Assembly (NCBI GenBank): GCA_029990175.1
Contig: JARKIP010000049.1
Location: 9,154,001 to 9,218,000, forward strand
Source of the DNA: Petunia secreta
Taxonomy: Eukaryota; Streptophyta; Magnoliopsida; Solanales; Solanaceae
Direction: 5' to 3'
DNA: 64,000 bases
Below the pieces are notes generated by a model. That model searched no databases, had not been told where the DNA came from, and worked only from the letters and a program-made list of their open reading frames with translations. Below are positions 1 through 10,870 of this stretch, piece by piece; the first letter of the stretch is position 1; each line of letters begins with the position of its first letter. A program made the translations under genes and the position numbers.

Positions 1-339
1 AATTATTGGGTCCGAGTGCCCAAAGAGGTTCCATTATTTTACGCGGTTGAACCTTCCGATATTCTTAAGCAATGCATAAGATAAACCCCGTGATTCTTTT
101 TAAAAATGAAATGATGTCAGCATATCCTTCAGGCTCTTGATTATATCGAGCGATATGGTGTCGATTATTCTGCTTTCCGATTTCAGAGTCCAGCCTTGAA
201 TTGGTGGGCCGCTCTTTTATTAGCTAACTTGGTTCGGTTTTTCTTTTAGATTCGTGGAAAAGTTCCTTTCGAGTAGCGAGCCAGATGAAAGTGTTTCCAG
301 TTTGAGTGGATTGGACAGGGTAGCCTGTCGGTTAGCCTG

Positions 340-720
340 TTGGTGTTTCAAAATATGAGATTGAATTCTATAGAATGACTGAATATGCATTAGAACTAGT
401 CCATGAGCCTTTCGAGAGATTCAGAGATTTATTGATGACCTTTATTTTTCCCTGAAATCCCAGATGGCTCGAGAAATTGAGGTCTGGATTTTATTTGATG
501 TTGTTGTTAATATTGCCCGAAGGTTTGAGGCATACCATAAGTTAGAGCGGGAAGAGTTAGAGCGGGAAAGTAAGAGATCCCACGGCCCTAGTGGGCAACC
601 ATGGTACCTCATTTGGAGGTAAGAGTTCTGGTTATTCTGGGATGTCACCTTCCAGGTTATCTCAGCTTGTGTCACATGATTCTTAGAGTGCACCGGTAGC
701 CAGTCAAGATCAGATTTAGT
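340..720 (+). pseudogene. Decayed gag-like remnant in Element 1
   Basis: Reading + in changing frames, the stretch gives fragments reminiscent of a Ty3/gypsy Gag: MTEYALELVHEPFERFRDLL, then after a stop and a shift a piece like VNIARRFEAYHKLEREE. These resemble the middle of the retrotransposon Gag domain (PF03732-type), including the usual 'ArrfE' end. Stops and shifts occur throughout, so no protein is made. The same decayed stretch is present in Element 2 near 20150-20730 on minus, which means the gag was already broken or marginal before the two copies separated. No zinc knuckle can be recognised with confidence after it. Confidence 0.5.
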
Positions 721-2562
721 CTTTACAACTATTCACAATCTATCCAGCTTCCATTTTTAGTCGAAAGAGTTATCATTATTGTGAGTCTGGTTATCCTTTG
801 AGGAGTTTTCCTTTACTCGGGCAAGTAGGCAGTCGTCCTTTCTCTCGTCATCAGGCACCTACACAATCACAGGAGATTTTATTTAGATCTCAATCAGTAA
901 AAGAAATGCCACCATCTGGTAGAGGTTGAGAGTGTGGTTGCAGTTGTTCTTCAGAAGGTAATTATCAGTGTAGCTGCTTAGTTCAGCCGCAGAGGCAGTT
1001 TTATGAACTGCCAGTCTGGCAGGATGCTGAGGTATCCGGTGTAGTACACCCTTGTATTCCTTTTTCCATTATATGTTTGTAAGATTTGATTATTCCGATC
1101 GGTTTGGACTTCGTTTATCTTACCATGGGTTCATTGGAAATTGTTTCTACCAAGAATCGGTTGCGGTAGAGGGGCGAGCTTCTGGTATGATTTATTCCTG
1201 GCATTTGTGAGACCTAACTAATTTTTCTAGTTTAAATGTGTGAGATTTGGCAGTAAGTGTCGGTATTGTCTGCCTGGCATCTTGTTGTTCTACCTTCTCT
1301 TATTATATCAAATCAGTTTATCTCTCTTCTCGGAATTTTGTATTGGTTGGATGACGGGATTCTAGTTCGTCACCATCAGAAAGTGTTATCGTTTCTTCGG
1401 TGCAAAGTGATTAGCAAGTAATATTCGATCTACGTATTTCATCTTGGTTCAAAACGCTAGTACAGTCAAGTTATTCTATGAGCTTGTCTTAGTTATAAAA
1501 GGGTTTCTGGTAAATTGTCAGAGTTTCCTTCTTATTGGGAGGTTAAATTGGTATGGATGTTTTTCCATAAAGCTTATTTAATGTCTATCTCTTCAATTGT
1601 TATTCTTTGGCTCGCCTGACTCGTAAGTAGTATAGCTCTGGTAGCCAAATAAATAAGGGGATGAGCTTCCTAAAGATCTAACTATTTCTATCCTCTGTTT
1701 ATTGCCATCTCTTCTTCTTCCGATACTAGTGAGCTTGGGCGGTTAGTAGCCACTCGTGATGTTTCCTATGTTGAGCCAGAGTGCGTGTCAAGGTAGTTGG
1801 GTAAGCATATTGTTGTTATTCAAGGCTACTAAGGGTAATGAGAGGCATCATTTGACCTTTGATTTGATCTACACTCTGAAAATTAGGTTGAAAATCAGGA
1901 CAGTAGTGCTGTCCAGAGATTCTAGCTGCGGATTTGTTATGTCATCCAGTTGTCTCATCTTGTTATCTGTTTAACATGTTTATGTTATCAGTTTATCCGG
2001 GTATCCATTCCCATGTATAGTATAGTGCTGGTTCTGTTTTTGCGGATCATCCAGTTTCAGGGGAAACTCTGCCAAAATTTTTATATAGAAGTACCATCCA
2101 TCGAGCGGTGGTATTTACGGCAAAGGTATGGAGTTGTGAACTCGAGAGTTGCAGCTAGTTGGCAACTCGAAATGGTAGTTTGGTAGTTTAGGTTTGCCTA
2201 TGTTCAGCTTTTAGCTAGGTCTTCTTTAATCCAGCAGGTTGTGCGTGGATGAGTATTTCTATTCAAATTAGTTGTATGAGTTTACGCTTTAAGTGGAGGA
2301 GTCTTCCTCCAATTGATACCGAATCATAATTTTAAATCTCTAAGGCGTTGCTGAAGCGTAAGCTAATTCTTAGTTCCATCGACCTGTTCCATATCGAAAG
2401 GTATATCGAAGAGGTAATTATCGACTGAATCATGTTAACCCATTCAAAGTTTCGTGTATCTTTGTTCCGAAAATATAAAACTCCTCTCTCATGATTGAGA
2501 AAGGGTCGGTTTAGTCAAAATAAGTTGGGCAACGACGTTATGATATTATCCAGCTATGTTTT
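721..2562 (+). other. Non-coding internal sequence of Element 1
   Basis: There is no reading frame of significant length and no recognisable pol domain in either orientation. The region is collinear with Element 2 read on minus (about 18360-20150). The part 1905-2093 is similar to a stretch inside the LTRs of the GL element (about 3638-3825 and its twin about 6495-6682), so the families share a module here. Short open frames at 1756-1974 and 1950-2186 have no family resemblance. Confidence 0.6.
2558..2562. repeat. Left target-site duplication of GL (GTTTT)
   Basis: GTTTT directly precedes the TG of the 5' LTR and is repeated at 8074-8078 directly after the CA of the 3' LTR. Confidence 0.9.
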
Positions 2563-5215
2563 TGTTACACCCCGTATGTCTAACGTGACGTATATCATTC
2601 TAATGACATGTTAAGAATGATTTAAGTGAGTTTAATGTCATAATATTACCATATAAGATGTTTATATATTGAATATAAAGTTTAGGAAAAGTCGGATTTA
2701 AGTTGCGGAAAAACCGACTAAGGAATTGCCTTGTAACGGAGCTTTTTCAGCAATTAATTTCATGTGTTATATGAAGTCTTTTGGGGACATATGATATACC
2801 AAATTGAAGGTCTTGGAGTTTAGTTTCCAACACTTTTGACGGTTTCTTCATACAATGTTTGAATAAAAAGATATGAGCGTCAGAAATCAGGCCAGAAAAA
2901 GGGCCATAAGCGCAAAAGAGGACTAAAACTGAAATGTTTCAAGTATAAAAGGAAATTTCCCTCTCATATCTCGTCACTTCCAGAAAAATAAAGATAGAGA
3001 CAGTGTGTTCTTTATGGTTTAAGCCATTTTGATGGTTTTTAAGAAAGAACATTGATCTTAGCTCGAAATTGAAGACAGATTGCGTCAAAACGCTCTACGC
3101 GATTAGGGTAACATTATGCTACCTTCAATTTCGTCTATAGTTTGAGTTTTAGAATTACTTCATAGCTAAGTAAAGTATCTAAATTCTATTTTATAGCTTG
3201 TTTAAGCTTTAGAAGGTGTGGAATTCAAAGGAAACGAAGTTTAGAAGCTAGAAACATCAAAGGTATGTAAGGCTAAACCTTTCTTTTGGCAAGGCATGTA
3301 TCTTTTAGATTTTGAAGCTTTCATTAGTTTCAAACTTAGTTTTTCTTATGAGAAACTTGTATGGTACCAAGGAAACCTTGTATATATTTAATTTGGTACT
3401 AAAATCCAAGGTGAAAGACGTCCAAATCAGAAAGGCAAAACGTTTCAAAATCTGGAAAATTGTTTTGAACTTTGGACAGATGTTAGTATATTGATCATAA
3501 CTCCTTATACAAAATTGATATTAAGATGATTTAAGAATCTCCAGAATTCTAATACATATATCTACAACTTTTATGAAGACCATGAGGTCTATAACTTTTA
3601 TCTGCACCCTCAAAACTATGATGCAATACAGGACGCTGGTACTGTCTAGAAATTCTGTACATCCGTGGAATTGTTACGCCACTCTCATCTTGTTATCCAG
3701 TTAATTTGTTTATGTTATCAGTTTATCCGGGTATCCATTCCCGTGTATAATATAGTGCTGGTTCTGTTTTGCGGATCATCCAGTTTCAGTGGAAACTCTG
3801 CCGAAATTTTTATAAAAATCAAAGAGTTAGACAAATTCTAAGTTTCAGGTTGTGTCTACAATTCCATCCAGAGTTTTCTTATCATTCCTTTGAGTCCATA
3901 TATATTGTTGCCACATGTGTTATGCCTCATACATGCTTATGCTTATATTGTGATCATGTTATGTGTGATTTGGAGTCCCCCATAGAGGTTGGACATTGGA
4001 CACACAGTCCGGTCGCGTGTGATACTACCCGTCTGGGGGATACAGCCCCTCTGGTTCAGGCGGGAGTTGAAACACCTAGTGTGACCGGGTGTCATTCACA
4101 CACTCTGACCAGAGAGACTAGATATTACTGGCTGGGGGGGATATAGCCCATAACACCCACCAGGTTTGTTATATACGCGTATATAGCCACATTATGCACT
4201 GCATGATTATACATGAGGCTAGTTCCAGTTTTCAGTTACCTGATTTGGGGGGATACAGCCCATAACGCCAGACAGGTACTAGTTCAGATGTTCAGTTACC
4301 TGATTTGGGGGGGATATAGCCCATAACACCAGACAGGTACCAGTTCAGATAACAGTTCAGCTTTAGCTCGGTACCAGTTATCAGTTCTCAGTTATCAGCC
4401 ACCAATTCTTAGCGTCAGTATCAGTTGACAGTTATCAGTTCTCAGTTATCAGCCACCAGTTCTTAGCGTCAGTATCAGTTGACAGTTATCAGTTCTCAAT
4501 TATCAGCCACCAGTTCTTAGCGTCAGTATCAGTTGACAGTTATCAGTTCCAGTTTCTAGTAATCAGCTATCAGTCATATTACAGTTCTTTATCAGTATAG
4601 TTCAGCTCAATCTTCAGGTTCAGATTCAGCTAGACTTCAACTTATATTCATATCATGTTTAGTACGTTCTTCAGATTTCCAGCTATATTGCTATGCTCCA
4701 GCTCATGTTTACATATTTATATTCCAGCCTACAGTTTCATTCAGCTATGACATATTATATGCTCATGCCTTACATACTTGGTACATATCGTACTCACGCC
4801 CTTTTCTGGGGCGCTGCGTTTCATGCCGCGCAGGTGCAGATAGATCAATGCTTGGACCACGTTAGTAGGCCATCGATCAGCTATTGGAGTCACTCCGCTT
4901 ACTCCCGGAGTTACTTATCTTTTGGTATGTATACAGTCAGCCAGTTTGGGTATGGCGGGGTCTTGTCCCGTCCTTTGTATATTCAGTTCAGCACTCTTAG
5001 AGGCCTGTAGATATGTCCCTGTGCGGTGCAGTCAGTATGTTATGTATGTCAGCTTATGTTAGCCTTGTCAGCTATTTGCATTGCATACTCCTTATCAGCT
5101 AGGTTTATGCTTATTCTGTTTATCAGTTATAATGGTTAGCATATTATCAGTAGGATTAGTGATGATCGATACTTAGTGTTGGTCATCCGTCGCGGCCCTA
5201 AGTTGGGTCGTGACA
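2563..5215 (+). repeat. 5' LTR of GL (2653 bp)
   Basis: The LTR is bounded by TG...CA and is nearly identical to 5420-8073. It is unusually long and carries internal tandem repeats (54 bp units near 4375-4550, and two copies of a unit of about 60 bp around the string GATACAGCCCATAAC near 4225-4345). Open frames of 60, 125 and 105 codons recur identically in both LTRs (3312, 3769 and 4693 in this copy). They have no family resemblance and are not called as genes. Confidence 0.93.
4375..4550 (+). repeat. 54 bp minisatellite in GL 5' LTR
   Basis: Three units carry the string TTCTTAGCGTCAGTATCAG, with AGCGTC at 4411, 4465 and 4519, so the period is exactly 54 bp. The units are built from variants of TTATCAGTT. 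The same array lies in the 3' LTR at about 7233-7408. Confidence 0.85.
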
Positions 5216-5419
5216 AAAGTGGTATAAGAGCAGTTCAGTCCTAGTTAAGATGCTATATCAAAGCAATAATATAGAAGAAATAACTTGGGAAGCTGAAAAT
5301 GACATGAGGGCCAAATATACACATCTCTTCATTACATAGAGTATGTAACAGATCGTTGCTTAATGCTTCCACATACTTCATTTAACATTCGAGGACGAAT
5401 GTTCCAAACGGGGGAAGAT
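5216..5419 (+). other. GL internal region: primer-binding site, short leader, polypurine tract
   Basis: This is the entire non-LTR part of GL. TGGTATAAGAGC at 5220-5231 matches the start of the initiator-Met tRNA primer site (TGGTATCAGAGC) with one mismatch, four bases after the LTR. At the other end TTCGAGGACGAATGTTCC (from about 5388) and the purine tract GGGGGAAGA directly before the 3' LTR are the usual 3' signals of Tekay-like elements. The middle has no frame over 30 codons. Confidence 0.85.
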
Positions 5420-8073
5420 TGTTACACCCCGTATGTCTAACGTGACGTATATCATTCTAATGACATGTTAAGAATGATTTAAGTGAGTTTAATGTCATAA
5501 TATTACCATATAAGATGTTTATATATTGAATATAAAGTTTAGGAAAAGTCGGATTTAAGTTGCGGAAAAACCGACTAAGGAATTGCCTTGTAACGGAGCT
5601 TTTTCAGCAATTAATTTCATGTGTTATATGAAGTCTTTTGGGGACATATGATATACCAAATTGAAGGTCTTGGAGTTTAGTTTCCAACACTTTTGACGGT
5701 TTCTTCATACAATGTTTGAATAAAAAGATATGAGCGTCAGAAATCAGGCCAGAAAAAGGGCCATAAGCGCAAAAGAGGACTAAAACTGAAATGTTTCAAG
5801 TATAAAAGGAAATTTTCCTCTCATATCTCGTCACTTCCAGAAAAATAAAGATAGAGACAGTGTGTTCTTTATGGTTTAAGCCATTTTGATGGTTTTTAAG
5901 AAAGAACATTGATCTTAGCTCGAAATTGAAGACAGATTGCGTCAAAACGCTCTACGCGATTAGGGTAACATTATGCTACCTTCAATTTCGTCTATAGTTT
6001 GAGTTTTAGAATTACTTCATAGCTAAGTAAAGTATCTAAATTCTATTTTATAGCTTGTTTAAGCTTTAGAAGGTGTGGAATTCAAAGGAAACGAAGTTTA
6101 GAAGCTAGAAACATCAAAGGTATGTAAGGCTAAACCTTTCTTTTGGCAAGGCATGTATCTTTTAGATTTTGAAGCTTTCATTAGTTTCAAACTTAGTTTT
6201 TCTTATGAGAAACTTGTATGGTACCAAGGAAACCTTGTATATATTTAATTTGGTACTAAAATCCAAGGTGAAAGACGTCCAAATCAGAAAGGCAAAACGT
6301 TTCAAAATCTGGAAAATTGTTTTGAACTTTGGACAGATGTTAGTATATTGATCATAACTCCTTATACAAAATTGATATTAAGATGATTTAAGAATCTCCA
6401 GAATTCTAATACATATATCTACAACTTTCATGAAGACCATGAGGTCTATAACTTTTATCTGCACCCTCAAAACTATGATGCAATACAGGACGCTGGTACT
6501 GTCTAGAAATTCTGTACATCCGTGGAATTGTTACGCCACTCTCATCTTGTTATCCAGTTAATTTGTTTATGTTATCAGTTTATCCGGGTATCCATTCCCG
6601 TGTATAATATAGTGCTGGTTCTGTTTTGCGGATCATCCAGTTTCAGTGGAAACTCTGCCGAAATTTTTATAAAAATCAAAGAGTTAGACAAATTCTAAGT
6701 TTCAGGTTGTGTCTACAATTCCATCCAGAGTTTTCTTATCATTCCTTTGAGTCCATATATATTGTTGCCACATGTGTTATGCCTCATACATGCTTATGCT
6801 TATATTGTGATCATGTTATGTGTGATTTGGAGTCCCCCATAGAGGTTGGACATTGGACACACAGTCCGGTCGCGTGTGATACTACCCGTCTGGGGGATAC
6901 AGCCCCTCTGGTTCAGGCGGGAGTTGAAACACCTAGTGTGACCGGGTGTCATTCACACACTCTGACCAGAGAGACTAGATATTACTGGCTGGGGGGGATA
7001 TAGCCCATAACACCCACCAGGTTTGTTATATACGCGTATATAGCCACATTATGCACTGCATGATTATACATGAGGCTAGTTCCAGTTTTCAGTTACCTGA
7101 TTTGGGGGGATACAGCCCATAACGCCAGACAGGTACTAGTTCAGATGTTCAGTTACCTGATTTGGGGGGGGATATAGCCCATAACACCAGACAGGTACCA
7201 GTTCAGATAACAGTTCAGCTTTAGCTCGGTACCAGTTATCAGTTCTCAGTTATCAGCCACCAATTCTTAGCGTCAGTATCAGTTGACAGTTATCAGTTCT
7301 CAGTTATCAGCCACCAGTTCTTAGCGTCAGTATCAGTTGACAGTTATCAGTTCTCAATTATCAGCCACCAGTTCTTAGCGTCAGTATCAGTTGACAGTTA
7401 TCAGTTCCAGTTTCTAGTAATCAGCTATCAGTCATATTACAGTTCTTTATCAGTATAGTTCAGCTCAATCTTCAGGTTCAGATTCAGCTAGACTTCAGCT
7501 TATATTCATATCATGTTTAGTACGTTCTTCAGATTTCCAGCTATATTGCTATGCTCCAGCTCATGTTTACATATTTATATTCCAGCCTACAGTTTCATTC
7601 AGCTATGACATATTATATGCTCATGCCTTACATACTTGGTACATATCGTACTCACGCCCTTTTCTGGGGCGCTGCGTTTCATGCCGCGCAGGTGCAGATA
7701 GATCAATGCTTGGACCACGTTAGTAGGCCATCGATCAGCTATTGGAGTCACTCCGCTTACTCCCGGAGTTACTTATCTTTTGGTATGTATACAGTCAGCC
7801 AGTTTGGGTATGGCGGGGTCTTGTCCCGTCCTTTGTATATTCAGTTCAGCACTCTTAGAGGCCTGTAGATATGTCCCTGTGCGGTGCAGTCAGTATGTTA
7901 TGTATGTCAGCTTATGTTAGCCTTGTCAGCTATTTGCATTGCATACTCCTTATCAGCTAGGTTTATGCTTATTCTGTTTATCAGTTATAATGGTTAGCAT
8001 ATTATCAGTAGGATTAGTGATGATCGATACTTAGTGTTGGTCATCCGTCGCGGCCCTAAGTTGGGTCGTGACA
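5420..8073 (+). repeat. 3' LTR of GL (2654 bp)
   Basis: This is the twin of 2563-5215. The differences noticed by eye are TTCCC/TTTTCC near 2949/5806, a T/C in ACAACTTT.ATGAAG, a G-run one base longer near 7160, and CAACTT/CAGCTT near 7497. It ends at 8073 with TGACA, followed by GTTTT. Confidence 0.93.
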
Positions 8074-8078
8074 GTTTT
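8074..8078. repeat. Right target-site duplication of GL (GTTTT)
   Basis: This matches 2558-2562. After it the interrupted Element 1 sequence resumes with TATCCAAGAGTT. Confidence 0.9.
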
Positions 8079-9585
8079 TATCCAAGAGTTCGATATGCGT
8101 GTTATAATTCTGATCCTGTAATCAGGAAATAATTCCCGTGGAGTAGCTCATAAAGGTTGTGCAAGTTCTTTTATAATCTGCGTGAATCTTGCTTTAGTCT
8201 TAGGCTCGTTCGAGGACGAACGAGAGTTTAAGTGGAGGAGAATGAAACGACCTCGGTCAGTCGTTTCGGAAGTTAGGACTCCGATTGGCGTGTTGATAAT
8301 TTTAAAATATTCATAATGTCCATTAGGACATGTCTGTAAAATTTGAGCTAAATCAGACCTTGTTTGGTAGGCATCGGAAGAAGGTTTCAGTTTTTATTGG
8401 CGATAAATATTAAAAAGAGATTTTCGAGTCGATTTTGCCGAATGAGCTCTGATTCGAAATCCGAAAGCGCCGTTGGGTTCATATGATTATTTATGACCTT
8501 AGTAAACTTTCAAAAGTGAATTTCGATGTTGTTCGGCTAGTTTCCGCTGAAATGCCGAACGTTAGATAATTTGATTTTTTCTATTTAAATTCGCATCTTG
8601 AGTTTCGGGAGTCCAATTTGAGATCCGCCTTTGTGACTATGTTGCATATATTTTGTATAAGTGGTATGCAAAAGTTGGAATTATTTCGAATATCGTAGGG
8701 TACCGTTTTAATTTTTACCATAGCAGCGAATTTTAAAGGAAAAAGGAAAAAAAAACAAAAGAGAAAAGACAAAAGAGAAAAAAAGACGAAATAAGGAAAG
8801 AAATTCAAAGTGACCAGGGAGGCGGTGGGCTTAGCATGATATGCTAATCTCCTAGCAAAACCAGAAACATAACACGAACGGTGGAATGAAACAGAAAACG
8901 CGGAGAAGGAAAAAAATGCCAGAAAATAAGAAAAGGGGCCGGAGAAAAGTAGAATTTCCACCTTGAAACATTCAGGTAATGATCCTAATATATTATTTGA
9001 GTGTATTACGTGTGTTTGAATCTGTTTTAACGGTAAAATTTGGAATATTAGACACTGTTTTAATAAGTTCAATTAATAGTTAAAGGGTCAAATGGACCCC
9101 GATAACGAAATTGATTATATATTCGTACTCAGTGAATTATGGGCAACTTATAAATATAAATTATTTGGAATTTGGTTATGTGGCCTTAAACCCTGTATAT
9201 AGGCCTAGCCTGCGTATTGCGTATGCGAATAGGGTATCAGGTTCCTACCTGGATTGCCCTAAGATGTGAGGAATGAAGCCTTTAGCCTAATGTGATATAT
9301 TTTTCTGCTTATTGATCACAGTGGGATCGTTTGGCAATGAATTCAAAGAATAACGCGGTTGTTGGTCGCAATGCTAACTTTTGAGAGAGAGGTAAGTGTT
9401 TGTATCCATTTCTTTGGAGGCCCTTGGCCTCGTGGATTTTCTACCACGTGTTTCCTTATGTGTGTAGCTGCCGATAGGCGTACTCATTACGCCTTAGCTT
9501 TGAATTTACATTTTATATTATATGTTATGGCCTGTTGTTGGTATTACATTGAACATATGAGTATTGCACTCTGGTTTTGAGCATT

Positions 9586-9909
9586 GCATATACTTCCCGG
9601 TTGGCGATGAGAGTCCCGCACCGGCGAAGGGTCATTATTGCATATACTTCCCGGTTGGCGATGAGAGTCCCGCACCGGCGAAGGGTCATTATTGCATATA
9701 CTTCCCGGTTGGCGATGAGAGTCCCGCACCGGCGAAGGGTCATTATTGCATATACTTCCCGGTTGGCGATGAGAGTCCCGCACCGGTGAAGGGTCATCAT
9801 TACATATACTTCCCGGTAATCGATGAGAGTCCCGAGCCGGTGAAGGGTCATTATTGCATATATCTCCTGGTAGACGATGAGAGTCCCGCGCCGGAGATAG
9901 GTATCAAGA
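9586..9909 (+). repeat. 54 bp minisatellite in Element 1 LTR (6 units)
   Basis: Units start GCATATACTTCCCGG at 9586, 9640, 9694 and 9748, with diverged units at 9802 and 9856. Each contains GATGAGAGTCCCGCACCGG. The first units are almost identical, so the array expanded recently. The Element 2 LTRs keep only one such unit (near 16800-16840 and 22490-22530). Confidence 0.92.
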
Positions 9910-10073
9910 GTATGTGACTGCATTGCATCATGCCGCATTCATCCCATCTCATTGCACCGCATACTGACTATTGTGTGTATTATATTGTGTTTTATGTATG
10001 CGGTATGTACACCATGTTGTGGACATATTACAGTTTGCCTATATATTTCTGGCTCGTATTCTAAGTTGCGGGG

Positions 10074-10205
10074 ATCGGGTTGCACGCCGAAACAGTATAA
10101 ATATATGGATCGGGTTGCACGTCGCAGCGGTATTAATATATGGATCGGGTTGCACGCCGCAACAGGATGAATATATGGATCGGGTTGCACGCCGCAACAG
10201 GATGT
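10074..10205 (+). repeat. 35 bp tandem repeat in Element 1 LTR (4 units)
   Basis: ATCGGGTTGCACGCCG begins at 10074, 10109, 10144 and 10179, giving an exact 35 bp period. Frames across it are repeat artefacts. Confidence 0.9.
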
Positions 10206-10870
10206 ATTTCTGATTGTTGATGTGTTCGGGATACCTATATGTTCTGGCTGTATTACGTTCCTGGTTATTGAATAGTTTGCAATTCCATACGTGTTTCTAA
10301 TTATTATCTGGCTCTGCCTTTTCATAATTTAAATAAGAGAAATCTGGTTTATTTGTTTCTTTTCTCCCTGGCTAACTATCCTATTCTTTGAGGTAGCTAG
10401 TCTGCCCCACTTATTGAGTCCTTTTGACTCAGCCTTGTTTGTTGTTTGTTTCTTGTCTATATATTTCGTTTCGGCAGGTTCGCTCCAGGATTGAGTTCGC
10501 CACGTTGTGAAGGAGCGTAGACGACTTCAGCTGTCAGGGTGAGCCAGCTTTTATTCCGGATGGCCACCAGTTTATTGGTTATTATTTCAGTTGCATTTTG
10601 CTCCCTTCAGAAAGTATTTGTCTTCTTTTGTACTCTTAGATGTCTAGTCTGGATAGCCCTAAACTTAGTATGTTGGGTAGTTAGCTGTAATTTTCTTTCG
10701 TGCAGCTTAGAAGTGTCAGTATGTCTGTGTGTTTTTTTTAAGTCTTGTCCTTATTTATGAACTATTATATTTATTTTCCTAATTTAATTGATAAGGGTTC
10801 GCCCGACGGGTCTAGGGGAGGATGTCGGGTGCCCGCACGGCCTAACCGGATTCCGGGTCGTGTCAAATAA

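Larger units (their letters stand above)
2563..8073 (+). mobile_element. GL element: giant-LTR, minimal-internal non-autonomous Tekay-like retrotransposon
   Basis: This is a complete 5511 bp element made of two 2.65 kb LTRs around 204 bp. The LTRs start TGTTACACCCCG and end GGGTCGTGACA. A 5 bp target duplication GTTTT flanks it (2558-2562 and 8074-8078). The internal part holds a primer site starting TGGTATAAGAGC at 5220 and a purine tract GGGGGAAGA at 5410-5418, and nothing else. By eye the LTRs differ by about three substitutions and one G-run indel, so insertion is very recent. The uninterrupted target exists in Element 2 at 18339-18358. With no coding capacity it must use proteins of another element. 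It could instead be an internal deletion that arose after insertion, but the intact primer site, purine tract and duplication fit transposition in this form. Confidence 0.93.
1..10865 (+). mobile_element. Element 1: partial Tekay-like (Ty3/gypsy) non-autonomous LTR element, 5' LTR off-window
   Basis: The 3' LTR is 8243-10865 (TGAAACGACC to GGGTCGTGTCA), with a purine tract at 8230-8242 just before it and the typical Tekay-type string TTCGAGGACGAACG upstream. The internal part visible here is 1-2562 plus 8074-8242, split by the younger GL element. The same internal sequence, in inverse orientation, fills 18182-21414 of Element 2, so the two belong to one family. I found only a decayed gag-like stretch and no reverse transcriptase, RNase H or integrase. 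The expected right target duplication is AATAA at 10866-10870. The same AATAA occurs at 26873-26877, where segment B starts without an LTR. Family assignment comes from end sequences and primer-site type and is an inference. Confidence 0.8.
8243..10865 (+). repeat. 3' LTR of Element 1 (2623 bp)
   Basis: It starts TGAAACGACCTCGG directly after the purine tract AGTGGAGGAGAA and ends GGGTCGTGTCA. Large parts align with the LTRs of Element 2 (15725-18181 and 21415-23870, opposite strand), but the tandem arrays in the middle are different. Long frames in several phases at 9525-9938 come only from a 54 bp repeat, whose length is a multiple of three, and are not genes. Confidence 0.85.

Noticed and set aside
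3312..5010. Three open frames (60, 125 and 105 codons) that are exactly repeated at 6169-7868
   Set aside because: They lie in the two GL LTRs and are identical because the LTRs are. No family resemblance, composition driven by tandem repeats.
8581..9072. 163-codon frame on minus in the Element 1 LTR
   Set aside because: It runs through an A-rich purine tract, is not kept in the Element 2 LTRs and has no domain.
9586..9909. Regularly spaced repeats that could be taken for a CRISPR array
   Set aside because: The units are contiguous 54 bp tandem repeats without variable spacers, in a plant LTR.
9525..9938. Long open frames on both strands with repeated peptides (CIYFPVGDESPAPAKGH and others)
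   Set aside because: They arise from a 54 bp tandem repeat whose length is a multiple of three, which keeps several frames open at once. The same LTR family lacks the repeat.
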